The translations under genes were made by a program, and so were the position numbers. From positions 124,001-188,000 of the forward strand of contig JAAFKA010000004.1 in assembly GCA_013299115.1 (NCBI GenBank): a stretch of DNA of 64,000 nucleotides. The letters run 5' to 3'. The DNA comes from Cytophagales bacterium (lineage in GTDB: Bacteria > Bacteroidota > Bacteroidia > Cytophagales > Thermoflexibacteraceae). The notes beneath the pieces are model-generated. The model searched no databases, was not told the DNA's origin, and was given only the letters and a program-made list of their open reading frames with translations. Of the stretch, positions 33,132-41,402 are shown piece by piece. Numbering within the stretch: position 1 is the stretch's first letter; every line of letters starts with the position of its first letter.

Positions 33132-33521
33132 ATGAAAACCATAGTCGATGACAAACTTCGCTACTCCGAAGTAGAATTGAAAGAGTTTGAAGTGTTGATA
33201 ACCGAAAAACTTGCAAAGTCGAAAGCCGAGTTAGCACAACTCAAAAACTCTATTTCGCACACTGCAACAGGTGAAGATAACAATTTAAGCAGTTTAAAAT
33301 CATTGGAAGACGGGGCAGACTCTATGGAGAAAGAACAGCTTAATCAGTTGGCAGCCAGAGCCCAAAAGTTCATTGTGCAGTTAGAAAATGCCCTCATTCG
33401 TATCAAAAACGGCACTTATGGCATTTGTGTAGATACAGGCAAATTGATTTCGAAAGAAAGATTGCGTGCCGTACCTCACACACAACATTCCATTGAAGCT
33501 AAAAACTCAAAGTTAAAATAA
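33132..33521 (+). CDS. DksA/TraR-family protein lacking the zinc-finger cysteines
   Basis: 129 residues from the ATG at 33132. The frame is open upstream through the palindromic repeat, but the family N-terminus and the promoter support this start. An N-terminal coiled coil (ELKEFEVLITEKLAKSKAEL) and ALIRIKNGTYGICVDTGKLI, then ERLRAVPHTQHSIEAK, match the DksA/TraR family. The usual four zinc cysteines are reduced to one (GIC), as in many Bacteroidota members. DksA relatives bind RNA polymerase through the secondary channel and tune transcription with ppGpp; that role is inferred. A strong terminator follows. Confidence 0.88.
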   Translation: MKTIVDDKLRYSEVELKEFEVLITEKLAKSKAELAQLKNSISHTATGEDNNLSSLKSLEDGADSMEKEQLNQLAARAQKFIVQLENALIRIKNGTYGICVDTGKLISKERLRAVPHTQHSIEAKNSKLK

Positions 33522-33553
33522 AAGTTGCAACAACAGAAAATCTTAAAAAACTA

Positions 33554-33588
33554 AACTCCGCAGGTTTTAAAAACTTGCGGAGTTTTTT
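33554..33588 (+). terminator. intrinsic terminator after the DksA-like gene
   Basis: AACTCCGCAGGTTTT pairs with AAAACTTGCGGAGTT (one mismatch) and is followed by a run of seven T. It lies about 30 bases after the stop codon. Confidence 0.85.
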
Positions 33589-33591
33589 TAT

Positions 33592-33743
33592 GAACTTGTT
33601 TAGTTGCCTTCAACCAGACGATTTAGCACACAGCCAATACTAATTAAACTGATTTTTATGGACAAAAAAACAGTGTTTTATCCGTAAAAAACAGTGTTAT
33701 CTGTGTGCAAAAGACATTATAGCTTTCTCAGCTAAACAAGTTC
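33592..33743. repeat. 152-bp inverted-repeat element with GAACTTGTTTAG ends
   Basis: GAACTTGTTTAG (33592-33603) is repeated inverted at 33732-33743. Inside, GCACACAG faces CTGTGTGC, and AAAAAACAGTGTT-like sequence occurs twice. A related left end (GAACTTGTGTAG followed by TTCAACCAGACGA) lies at 54955, so this is a dispersed family. Confidence 0.6.
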
Positions 33744-33841
33744 TATAAATGAAAGTCTTTATTGGATTTTAAAATTGGAGGTATGTTAGCAAACAATTTT
33801 CAAAAAAAAATGTTATTCTTGGGAAGTTAAAGCCACATCAA

Positions 33842-36010
33842 ATGAATTCACAACAGTTTTTGCCCATAGCCAAAAAATTAGCCGACCTGACAGATTTTAA
33901 GTATAAAAATTTTGCTCTGACAGACAATTATTATAACAGAATAGACTTTGGTGATGAGGTAGATAATTTTGTGGAAGGATTGACTGCCAAATGCGAAAAA
34001 ATTAGTTTAGCATTGGTGCGTCATACGGTTTCCAAAGCTAATTTTCCAGATTTGCTCGATGCCTTAGAAAGTCCATTTTTGACTTTTGTAAAAGATGAGC
34101 AACGGACTGTTCCTATTATTTTTTACAAAGAAGCAGGCGAAGTGGAGGCTTATGTTTTTGCCGACAATGGCTCGGTAGATGTGGACGATGATGCCCAACG
34201 ATACTGGGACAAACTGGTAGAAACCAAAAAAGATGAGATTAGTTATGTTTTGCCTTTTCCGTTGCCTTCTCTGGTCAGTGATGATGAGCAAGGTACTATT
34301 ATTACGCCAATTACCAGATTATTTCGCCTTTTATTGACCGAAAGAAAGGATATTGCCTACCTCTATTTTTATGCTTTTATCATTGCCATTGTCAATTTGT
34401 CTTTGCCTTTGGGTATTCAGGCAATCTTGCAGTTGGTATCGGGTGGCGTTATTTTCAACTCCATTGTGCTGTTGATTGGCTTTGTGATTATGGGCGTTGC
34501 AGTGGGCGGCGTGTTGCAAATTATGCAATATTCCATAGTAGAGGTGCTGCAACGGCGACTGTTTACGAAAGCAGCTTTTGAGTTTAGCTACCGACTCCCT
34601 CGCATACGCAACGAGGCTTTGCTCAATTACTATGCTCCTGAACTCATGAACCGTTTTTTTGAGGTCATTACCCTCCAAAAAGGGTTGCCCAAATTGTTGA
34701 TAGACTTGGCGGGTGCTATTTTGCAAATTTTGTTTGGTATGGTGCTGTTGTCGTTTTATCACCCATTCTTTGTGTTTTTTGGTATTGCCGTTATTACCAT
34801 TTTGATTTTGATATTTTACCTCACAGGCGGGGCTGCTTTGCGGTCAAACATTGTGGTATCGAAGTACAAATTTAAGATGGTGTATTGGTTGCAAGAGCTG
34901 GCAAGAACCTTGACTTCTTTCAAATTGGCAGGTTATACCGAATTGCCTTTGAGCAAAACCGAAAGTTTGGTAAACAGTTACCTCTACTATCGCAAAAAAC
35001 ACTTTCAGGTCTTAATGACTCAATTTCTGAACATTTTGGCTTTCAAAACCCTCATTGTTGGTGGTTTGTTGTTAATAGGTACAAGTTTGGTAATTAACCG
35101 CCAAATCACATTGGGGCAATTTGTAGCTGCCGAAATCGTAATTATTTTGGTTATTGGTGCAGTAGAAAAAATTATTTTGAATATGAGCAATATTTACGAT
35201 ATGCTCACGGCAGTAGATAAATTGGGCTACATTACCGATATGCCCTTAGAAAGAAAAGGTGGAGTTTATTTGCAATACAAAAAACACGAAGGTATGCAAA
35301 TCAAAATCAAAGATTTGTCTTACAGGTATCCCGATTCGCCAAGTTATGTATTGCAAGACGTGAATTTAGAAATTCAGGCAAGTGAAAGAGTAGGGTTGGC
35401 AGGTTACAGTGGGTCGGGCAAAAACTCCTTAGTCAAAGTTTTGTCGGGTGTACTGCACAATTATCAGGGCAGCGTGGCTATCAATGGTTTGCCCTTGCGG
35501 GACATCAATTTGGTTTCTCTGCACAACGCCATAGCCAAAAACGTATCGATGGAAGAGCTTTTTGACGGCACTATTTTGGAAAATATCACCATGGGCAGAC
35601 CTTCTGTAAGTTATGATGATGTGTTGTGGGCAATAGACAAGATTGGTTTGATAGACACCATTAACAGCTTGCCCGATGGCTTGATGACTCACGTCATTTC
35701 AGGTGGCAAAAGATTGTCGAGTAGTATCAATATCAAGTTGATTTTGGCAAGATGCGTAGCCGAAAGACCACAAGTAATGATTTTGAATGACTTTTTGCAC
35801 GACTTGAACAAAGAGGAAAGAGTGAGAATAGTGAAGTTTTTGCTCGACCGCAGCAATCCTTGGACTTTAATCAGTGTATCTAACGAACCTTTAATCCTCG
35901 AAGGTTGCGACAGAATTATATTAATGAACAAGGGCAAAGTAGCAGAACAAGGCTCGTACAAAGAGCTAATGAAAAATCCAATTTTTCAAGAAGTAGTTGC
36001 ATCAGATTAG
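33842..36010 (+). CDS. ABC exporter-like protein with degenerate ATPase site
   Basis: 722 residues. N-terminal soluble domain (about 1-155) of unknown type, then six membrane helices (about 180-440) in the type I exporter pattern, then a nucleotide-binding domain (about 480-722). Its catalytic motifs are altered: Walker A reads GYSGSGKNS (521-529; Asn528 where Ser/Thr is expected), Walker B and the catalytic Glu read MILNDF instead of LLLDEP, and the H-loop reads SVSNEP without His. The signature ISGGK survives. It probably binds ATP poorly or not at all and may need an active partner, as in asymmetric exporters. The following gene is an NtrC-type regulator. Confidence 0.85.
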   Translation: MNSQQFLPIAKKLADLTDFKYKNFALTDNYYNRIDFGDEVDNFVEGLTAKCEKISLALVRHTVSKANFPDLLDALESPFLTFVKDEQRTVPIIFYKEAGEVEAYVFADNGSVDVDDDAQRYWDKLVETKKDEISYVLPFPLPSLVSDDEQGTIITPITRLFRLLLTERKDIAYLYFYAFIIAIVNLSLPLGIQAILQLVSGGVIFNSIVLLIGFVIMGVAVGGVLQIMQYSIVEVLQRRLFTKAAFEFSYRLPRIRNEALLNYYAPELMNRFFEVITLQKGLPKLLIDLAGAILQILFGMVLLSFYHPFFVFFGIAVITILILIFYLTGGAALRSNIVVSKYKFKMVYWLQELARTLTSFKLAGYTELPLSKTESLVNSYLYYRKKHFQVLMTQFLNILAFKTLIVGGLLLIGTSLVINRQITLGQFVAAEIVIILVIGAVEKIILNMSNIYDMLTAVDKLGYITDMPLERKGGVYLQYKKHEGMQIKIKDLSYRYPDSPSYVLQDVNLEIQASERVGLAGYSGSGKNSLVKVLSGVLHNYQGSVAINGLPLRDINLVSLHNAIAKNVSMEELFDGTILENITMGRPSVSYDDVLWAIDKIGLIDTINSLPDGLMTHVISGGKRLSSSINIKLILARCVAERPQVMILNDFLHDLNKEERVRIVKFLLDRSNPWTLISVSNEPLILEGCDRIILMNKGKVAEQGSYKELMKNPIFQEVVASD

Positions 36011-36023
36011 AATTTGCCTTAAA

Positions 36024-36082
36024 TTAGGTAGTGTCAAGTTTCTGCTAATAAGGTTGTTAGATTTTATATTGCCACTACCTAA
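36024..36082. repeat. 59-bp palindrome after the ABC exporter gene
   Basis: TTAGGTAGTG (36024-36033) is repeated inverted at 36073-36082. No T-run follows on the plus strand. It may be a small repeat or a weak terminator. Confidence 0.45.
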
Positions 36083-36158
36083 AAAATATTGCGTAAGTTA
36101 TTTTCTACTTTTGTGCTTTGTTTAAGAAAGAATGGAAACAAAATATTTTAATTAGAAC

Positions 36159-36190
36159 TTGCTACCCAATTCTTATTTTTTCTACATTTG
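36159..36190 (+). promoter_or_regulatory. promoter of the NtrC-type regulator gene, TTG-N21-TACATTTG
   Basis: TTG at 36159-36161 and TACATTTG at 36183-36190 with a 21-base spacer. The start codon is 32 bases downstream. Confidence 0.55.
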
Positions 36191-36222
36191 TATAATAGCA
36201 AACTTTTTAATCTTACATTTTC

Positions 36223-37599
36223 ATGACCTCCTTTGGCAAAATACTTGTTGTAGATGACAACGAAGATATTTTATTGGCAGCAAGACTCTTGCTCAAGAAA
36301 TATGCACAAGCCGTATTGATAGAAAAAGACCCTCGCCGTATCCCGTTTTTGCTCAATCAAGATAAATATGATGCTATTTTGCTCGATATGAATTTTAGCA
36401 AAGACATTACTAGTGGAAAAGAGGGTTTTCATTGGCTACACGAAATTATGGCTCGTGAACCTTCAGCTACGGTGATTATGATTACGGCTTACGGCGACGT
36501 GGAAATGGCAGTACGTGCCTTAAAAGAAGGGGCTACGGATTTTGTGCTGAAACCTTGGCAAAACGAAAAGTTGGTTAGCACCATCAGCAACGCCATAGAA
36601 ACGCAGAAAAACAAACGCAACGCCCAAACTGTTGCTGCTACACCTGCCACTATGCAACGTAAAGATAAAAACGCAGAAAGCAATATTATTTTGGGAGAAA
36701 GTGAGGCAATGAAGAACTTGTTTACTATTATCTCCAAAGTGGCTGTTACAGATGCCAATATTTTGATTTTAGGCGAAAATGGTACAGGCAAAGAAGTCAT
36801 TGCAAGGGCTATTCACCAGCAGTCGTTGCGAAAAGATAAGATTTTTGTGGGCGTGGACATGGGGGCAATTACCGAAACTTTGTTTGAAAGTGAACTATTT
36901 GGACACAAAAAAGGTGCTTTTACAGATGCCAAAGACGACAGAGCAGGTAGGTTTGAGGCAGCTAACAAAGGTTCCTTGTTTCTCGATGAAATTGGCAACC
37001 TTTCTTTGTCCCTCCAATCAAAATTATTGACTGTTTTGCAGCGGCGCGAAGTCTATCGGGTAGGTTCTAATCAAGCTGTTCCTGTGGACATCCGCCTGAT
37101 ATGTGCAACCAATATGCCCCTGTACGAAATGGTCGAAGGCAACGAATTTCGCCAAGATTTGCTCTACCGTATCAATACGGTAGAACTCAAAGTGCCAGCC
37201 CTCAGAGAAAGAGAGGAAGACATCCCTGCTTTGGCTTCGCATTTTGTCAAAACCTATTCGGAAAAATACAAAAAAGAAGTCAAAGGTTTTTCGCCAACGG
37301 CTATAAAAAAACTGCAAAAATATCACTGGCCTGGCAATGTGCGTGAACTGCAACACGCCATAGAAAGAGCCGTAATTATGTGTGATGAACCAGAATTAGA
37401 AGGCGGAGATTTCTTGTTTTTACTCGAAAAACACGAGTCGGCAGAAATGGAAATAACAGATTACAACCTCGAAAATGTAGAGAAAATTGTTATTCAAAAG
37501 GCTATTGCCAAATATGCAGGTAATATTTCGCAAGCTGCCAAAGCCTTGGGCTTAACCAGAGCCTCGCTGTACAGGCGAATGGAAAAGCATGGCTTATAA
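36223..37599 (+). CDS. sigma-54-dependent response regulator, NtrC family
   Basis: 458 residues. Receiver domain (1-125) with the acidic pocket VVDDNED and phosphoacceptor Asp55 (ILLDMNF); signalling Thr in MITAYGD. The AAA+ domain has Walker A GENGTGKE (184-191), the sigma-54-contacting GAFTDA loop (about 231), GSLFLDEIGNL and the arginine-finger region FRQDLLYRINTVEL. The C-terminal Fis-type helix-turn-helix (about 415-458) includes NISQAAKALGLTRASLYRR. It should activate sigma-54 promoters after phosphorylation. No histidine kinase gene is adjacent, and no -24/-12 promoter was noticed in the window. It ends 4 bases before the convergent recF stop. Confidence 0.95.
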   Translation: MTSFGKILVVDDNEDILLAARLLLKKYAQAVLIEKDPRRIPFLLNQDKYDAILLDMNFSKDITSGKEGFHWLHEIMAREPSATVIMITAYGDVEMAVRALKEGATDFVLKPWQNEKLVSTISNAIETQKNKRNAQTVAATPATMQRKDKNAESNIILGESEAMKNLFTIISKVAVTDANILILGENGTGKEVIARAIHQQSLRKDKIFVGVDMGAITETLFESELFGHKKGAFTDAKDDRAGRFEAANKGSLFLDEIGNLSLSLQSKLLTVLQRREVYRVGSNQAVPVDIRLICATNMPLYEMVEGNEFRQDLLYRINTVELKVPALREREEDIPALASHFVKTYSEKYKKEVKGFSPTAIKKLQKYHWPGNVRELQHAIERAVIMCDEPELEGGDFLFLLEKHESAEMEITDYNLENVEKIVIQKAIAKYAGNISQAAKALGLTRASLYRRMEKHGL

Positions 37600-37603
37600 A
37601 ATG

Positions 37604-38683
37604 CTACAGTTCCATCACCTTTACCTCTCTTTGCATAGTAGCCAATAATTTTTTGGTTCTTTCAGGTCGGGCGTCAGTCAAAAAAACTTGTCCGCAGTTA
37701 GAGTTGTCTAATTGTGCCAATAATTGGGCTATGCGTTGGTCGTCTAATTTATCGAAAATATCGTCGAGCAAGAGTAAAGGTTGTTGTTTTTTTTGCTGGG
37801 CAATCAAAGCAGTTTGAGCCAACCGCAAGGCAATGACATAGCTTTTTTGTTGCCCTTGCGAGCCAAATTTTGCTACGGATAAATCTTGCAAGCTAAATAA
37901 ATAATCGTCTTTGTGAATACCCAGCGTAGTCCGTTGAGCAGCTAAATCTTTTTGTAGTTGGCTGTAAAACAAGGTTTTAAAGTCCGTTGCTTGCAAATCT
38001 GTTTCATAAGCTAACTTTGCCACTTCGCTGCTATTGGCTATTTGTTGGTAAGCCATTTGCAACAAAGGCACAAAAAGATTGACGAATTGCTGCCTTTCTT
38101 TGAATATTTTTTGGTTGAGTTGCAACAAAGGAAGGTTGTAACTTTCTAATAAATCTTTGTCTAATAGGTTTTTTTGGGCAAAAAGTTGCAAAGTCGCATT
38201 GCGTTGTTTTTGGAGTTGGTTGTATTGCATGAGGTTTTGCAAATACAATAAATCCATTTGCGAAATCATATTATCAAAAAAACGTCTGCGAATTTCGCTG
38301 CCCTCGCGTATGAGGTCTGTGTCGTAAGGCATCATCAGCACACAGGGAAATTCGCCAACGTGTTGCGATATTTTTTCGTACTCTTTTTTGTTGCACCGAA
38401 AAATTTTGCCTTTGCCTATTTGCACGTTGCAATCTATCAAAAATTGGTGTTGTTCTCGGTAAAATTGCCCCTGCACCATAAAAAACTGCTCGCCATGTTT
38501 GATATGTTGGGTGTCTATGTTGCCAAAGGCACTTTTGGTGAGGCAGAGGTAGTGAATGGCATCTAATAAATTGGTTTTGCCTGCCCCATTTTTGCCTACA
38601 ATACAGTTGATTTGAGGAGAAAAAGTAAACTTTTTTTCCTCGTAATTTTTAAAGTTAAACAAAGATAAAGAGGCAAGGTGCAT
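37604..38683 (-). CDS. recF: DNA replication and repair protein RecF
   Basis: 359 residues from the ATG at 38683. The frame reaches a TTG at 38701, but the ATG gives the family start MHLASLSLFNFKNYEEKKF. Walker A is GKNGAGKT (30-37), the ABC-like signature lies in FGSQGQQKSYVIALRLAQ, and Walker B and D-loop are LLLDDIFDKLD. RecF is an SMC-like ATPase that loads RecA at gaps with RecO and RecR. Length is normal. It is not in the classical dnaA-dnaN-recF order, which is usual for Bacteroidota. It has its own well-formed promoter. Confidence 0.97.
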   Translation of the reverse strand: MHLASLSLFNFKNYEEKKFTFSPQINCIVGKNGAGKTNLLDAIHYLCLTKSAFGNIDTQHIKHGEQFFMVQGQFYREQHQFLIDCNVQIGKGKIFRCNKKEYEKISQHVGEFPCVLMMPYDTDLIREGSEIRRRFFDNMISQMDLLYLQNLMQYNQLQKQRNATLQLFAQKNLLDKDLLESYNLPLLQLNQKIFKERQQFVNLFVPLLQMAYQQIANSSEVAKLAYETDLQATDFKTLFYSQLQKDLAAQRTTLGIHKDDYLFSLQDLSVAKFGSQGQQKSYVIALRLAQTALIAQQKKQQPLLLLDDIFDKLDDQRIAQLLAQLDNSNCGQVFLTDARPERTKKLLATMQREVKVMEL

Positions 38684-38706
38684 AGTTTTTTGTGCAAGCA
38701 AACCAC

Positions 38707-38737
38707 CAAAACTAAACTAAACCAATTCGAAATCAAA
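38707..38737 (-). promoter_or_regulatory. recF promoter, TTTG-N19-TAGTTTTG
   Basis: On the minus strand TTTG (38737-38734) and TAGTTTTG (38714-38707) are separated by 19 bases, an excellent match to the Bacteroidota -33/-7 consensus. The recF ATG lies about 23 bases further on. Confidence 0.75.
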
Positions 38738-38776
38738 GTTCTTATAGGAAATAAAAGTTATTTCCAATTATTTGCC

Positions 38777-38784
38777 TATCTTTG
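38777..38784 (+). promoter_or_regulatory. -7 promoter box (TATCTTTG) of the lipoprotein gene
   Basis: TATCTTTG lies 80 bases before the ATG at 38865. The -33 region is weak. Between it and the gene is a decayed TATCGGACACTT-type palindrome (about 38804-38831). Confidence 0.45.
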
Positions 38785-38864
38785 CACCTGTAAAATAAGT
38801 CAATTATCAGATACTTTTTAGGTGTCTAACAAATTAGTTTCTCAAAGTATTCATTAAATTGAAA

Positions 38865-39521
38865 ATGATAAATCCAACTAAATATTATTGGTATATGTTG
38901 TTTTGTCTTTGCATTTTAGGAAGTTGTATCAATAACTCCCAAACAGCTGACAATACTGCTGCCAATGACACAGACGAAACCACCGAAAAATCTCGCCAAG
39001 ACAAACAAGTCAGCGAGGATTTTGGAGAATTTTACCCTCAATTTATAGAGGACTTTAATCTCAAAAATGTACGTTACCTGAACAGATACGTAGATGAAGA
39101 CAATGGGCTGGTAGTAGTAGTATCAGAAGGTGCTTATAGTTTGCCTCATGTTTTTAAAAACTTTGGTCAGTTTATGCAATATACAGGCGAAGGCGAAATT
39201 CCTACTATTCAAAAGCTAAAAACCAATACGAGTTTCAAATACGGGGCAAAACCAGTCTATGATTGTGTAGCCCAAAAATGGAGCAACGAAGGTTGTTATT
39301 GGAATGACAAACCAAATCCACAGTTTACAGCCCTGTATGACGTGTTGATGGAACACAAAATAATGCCTCACGACCAAGCCGTAGAGGAACAAATCAAAAC
39401 CATAGATGCCTTAGCCACTCGGCTGGTTTATGATACTGAACACAATTTGGGCTTTTACTTCAACCGAATGAATGGCAAATGGTATTTATTGGGTATAGAA
39501 AGGATTTTACCTTGCAAATAG
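38865..39521 (+). CDS. hypothetical lipoprotein
   Basis: 218 residues from the ATG at 38865. A hydrophobic N-terminus with lipobox ILGSC (Cys21) is followed by a Thr/Asp-rich linker (NTAANDTDETTEKS) and a domain with DFGEFYPQFIEDFNLKNVRY, VVVVSEGAYSLPHVF and FYFNRMNGKWYLLGIE. The last phrase resembles the DUF4348-type or NTF2-like folds found in Bacteroidota lipoproteins. Function unknown; it is likely anchored in the outer or inner membrane facing the periplasm. It converges on pgk. Confidence 0.7.
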   Translation: MINPTKYYWYMLFCLCILGSCINNSQTADNTAANDTDETTEKSRQDKQVSEDFGEFYPQFIEDFNLKNVRYLNRYVDEDNGLVVVVSEGAYSLPHVFKNFGQFMQYTGEGEIPTIQKLKTNTSFKYGAKPVYDCVAQKWSNEGCYWNDKPNPQFTALYDVLMEHKIMPHDQAVEEQIKTIDALATRLVYDTEHNLGFYFNRMNGKWYLLGIERILPCK

Positions 39522-39552
39522 AAAGGCAAATAAAACATTTCTTGCAAAAGTC

Positions 39553-39603
39553 CCCAAATTTATTTACCAGCCCCCTTCGCGTGGTCTGATAAATAGATTT
39601 GGG
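39553..39603. terminator. hairpin between the convergent lipoprotein and pgk genes
   Basis: CCCAAATTTATTTACCAG (39553-39570) pairs with 39586-39603 with two mismatches. It lies between the two convergent stop codons, where a shared bidirectional terminator is expected. Confidence 0.5.
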
Positions 39604-39639
39604 CAAGCAACTAATTTTCCTTAGCTTAATAGCATTTAT

Positions 39640-40824
39640 TTAGCTCAATGCTTTTACACCTGGTAGGTCTTTGCCTTCCATAAATTCGAGCAAAGCACCG
39701 CCGCCTGTGGACACATAGGATACGTCATTGGCAAAACCTAATTGGTTGATAGCTGCTGCCGAGTCGCCACCACCAATAAGAGAAAACCCGCCGTTTTTAG
39801 TGGCTGTTACTAAGGCTTTGGCTACGGCTACTGTTCCTTTTGCAAAGTTTGGCATCTCAAATACGCCCATAGGTCCATTCCAAAGGATTGTTTTTGAGTT
39901 TTCTATGACTTTTGTGTAGTCGGCTATTGCTTTTTCGCCTATGTCTAAACCCATCCAGCCATCAGGAATGTTCATGTTGTCGGTAGTTTGCGAGTCGGCT
40001 TCGTTTTTGAAAGCATTGGCAACTACGGAGTCTTTGGGCAGTAAAAGCTGCACACCTTTGGCTTTTGCTTGGTCTATCAGTTGTTTAGCCAATTCCAATT
40101 TGTCGGCTTCCACCAAAGAATTGCCAATCGTACCACCCATAGCTTTGAAAAAAGTGTAAGCCATGCCGCCGCCAATGATGAGGTTGTCCACTCGGTCTAA
40201 TAGGTTTTCAATCAACAAAATTTTGTCTGAAATTTTAGCACCGCCCATAATAGCCGTAAAAGGTTTTTGCGGGTTGAGCATGACTTTGTTGCCATTCGCA
40301 ATTTCGGCGTGCATGAGGAAACCGCAAATTTTGTCTGCAAAAAACTGGGCAACAATGGTAGTGGAGGCGTGGGCGCGGTGTGCCGTACCGAAGGCATCAT
40401 TTACATAGACATCGCCTAATTTCGATAGTTTTTCGGCAAAACCTGCATCTCCTTTTTCTTCTTCTTTGTAGAACCGCAAGTTTTCGAGCAACAGTACCTG
40501 ACCAGCTTTTAGCGAAGCAGCCAAATTTTTTGCACTGTCGCCTATGCAGTCATCAGCAAACAAAACTGTTGTGTCTAAGGCAGTTTCCACATTTTTTATG
40601 ATGTGTTTCAACGAAAATTCGTCTTGAAAACCACCTTTGGGTCTGCCCAAATGCGACATGAGGACAACTGACCCACCGTCTTTCAAAATCTTTTTGATAG
40701 TAGGCACAGCAGCCTTGATTCGGGTTTCGTCTGTAACTTTCAATGCCTTGTCTAAAGGCACATTAAAATCTACACGAATTAAGGCTCGTTTGCCTGAAAA
40801 ATTAAATTGTTCTACGAGTTTCAT
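39640..40824 (-). CDS. pgk: phosphoglycerate kinase
   Basis: 394 residues, full length. Conserved N-terminal substrate site RVDFNVPLDK, then VLMSHLGRPKGG, ENLRFYKEEEKGD and the NDAFGTAHRAHAST segment. Nucleotide site IMGGAKISDKI, GGGMAYTFFKAMGG, WNGPMGVFEMPNFAKGT and the closing GGGDSAAAI with STGGGALLEFMEGKDLPG. It makes ATP and 3-phosphoglycerate from 1,3-bisphosphoglycerate in glycolysis. Single gene; upstream DNA is an AT-rich repeat region with no clear promoter box. Confidence 0.98.
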   Translation of the reverse strand: MKLVEQFNFSGKRALIRVDFNVPLDKALKVTDETRIKAAVPTIKKILKDGGSVVLMSHLGRPKGGFQDEFSLKHIIKNVETALDTTVLFADDCIGDSAKNLAASLKAGQVLLLENLRFYKEEEKGDAGFAEKLSKLGDVYVNDAFGTAHRAHASTTIVAQFFADKICGFLMHAEIANGNKVMLNPQKPFTAIMGGAKISDKILLIENLLDRVDNLIIGGGMAYTFFKAMGGTIGNSLVEADKLELAKQLIDQAKAKGVQLLLPKDSVVANAFKNEADSQTTDNMNIPDGWMGLDIGEKAIADYTKVIENSKTILWNGPMGVFEMPNFAKGTVAVAKALVTATKNGGFSLIGGGDSAAAINQLGFANDVSYVSTGGGALLEFMEGKDLPGVKALS

Positions 40825-40908
40825 ATTAATTTTTAATGTTTAATTTTTAATGCTTAATGTTTAATGTTTAATTTTGAAAGTTGCCTACGGCAAAATTCAA
40901 AATTCAAA

Positions 40909-41009
40909 AGAGGTTATTACGATAATTTTTAGATAGAAAATTAACTTGTTGATTTTCAGCTAATTGACCTTTCTCCCTAAAGGGTACGGTACAAATTGTA
41001 ATAACCTCT
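40909..41009. repeat. 101-bp element with AGAGGTTATTAC inverted ends
   Basis: AGAGGTTATTAC (40909-40920) is the reverse complement of 40998-41009. No coding capacity. MITE-like. Confidence 0.55.
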
Positions 41010-41124
41010 AATGTTGAGGTTTAAATATTTTGCTACTAAAAGTGGATTTTTTTCAACCTTTTAAAACTTTATCTACAAAAAAACATTATTTCTGTTTTCT
41101 ACCTACAATTTACTGAAAAATATT

Positions 41125-41132
41125 TATCTTTG
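41125..41132 (+). promoter_or_regulatory. -7 promoter box (TATCTTTG) of the polysaccharide cluster
   Basis: TATCTTTG is the best TAnnTTTG match upstream of the cluster. It implies a leader of about 265 bases before the first start codon. The -33 match is weak. Confidence 0.5.
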
Positions 41133-41402
41133 ACAAAAAAAATAGAGCGGAGGCATCTTAATTTTTCAAAAATTAGGTTGCCATTTTCGTGACCTTAGCA
41201 CCCACAAGGCTTTATGGGGCAATACAACCAACTACATAAAACTTTGTAGTTTGAGAGTTTGCAGGTGGCGTGGAAAAGATTTATGAAGTAATTTAATATG
41301 CAAATTCAAATCAACCATTCCAATTTTAGTTTTACTATGTAGTTTCGGTAATGTGCCACAAGTAACCTAAGTTTGCGAGTTGGGTCTAATAAACGGTACG
41401 AA

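Larger units (their letters stand above)
33522..33841. other. 320-bp intergenic region
   Basis: It contains the terminator at 33554-33588 and the inverted-repeat element at 33592-33743. Nothing else was recognised. Confidence 0.5.
40825..41402. other. 578-bp divergent intergenic region
   Basis: From left to right: AT-rich tandem copies of TTAATGTTTAAT-like sequence (about 40828-40875), a 101-bp inverted-repeat element (40909-41009), a promoter box (41125-41132), then about 260 bases of leader before the first glycosyltransferase gene. Confidence 0.6.

Noticed and set aside
41160-41300. Possible structured RNA or riboswitch in the leader of the polysaccharide cluster
   Set aside because: Only one short stem (ACTACATAAA/TTTGTAGT) could be drawn and no known riboswitch motif was recognised.
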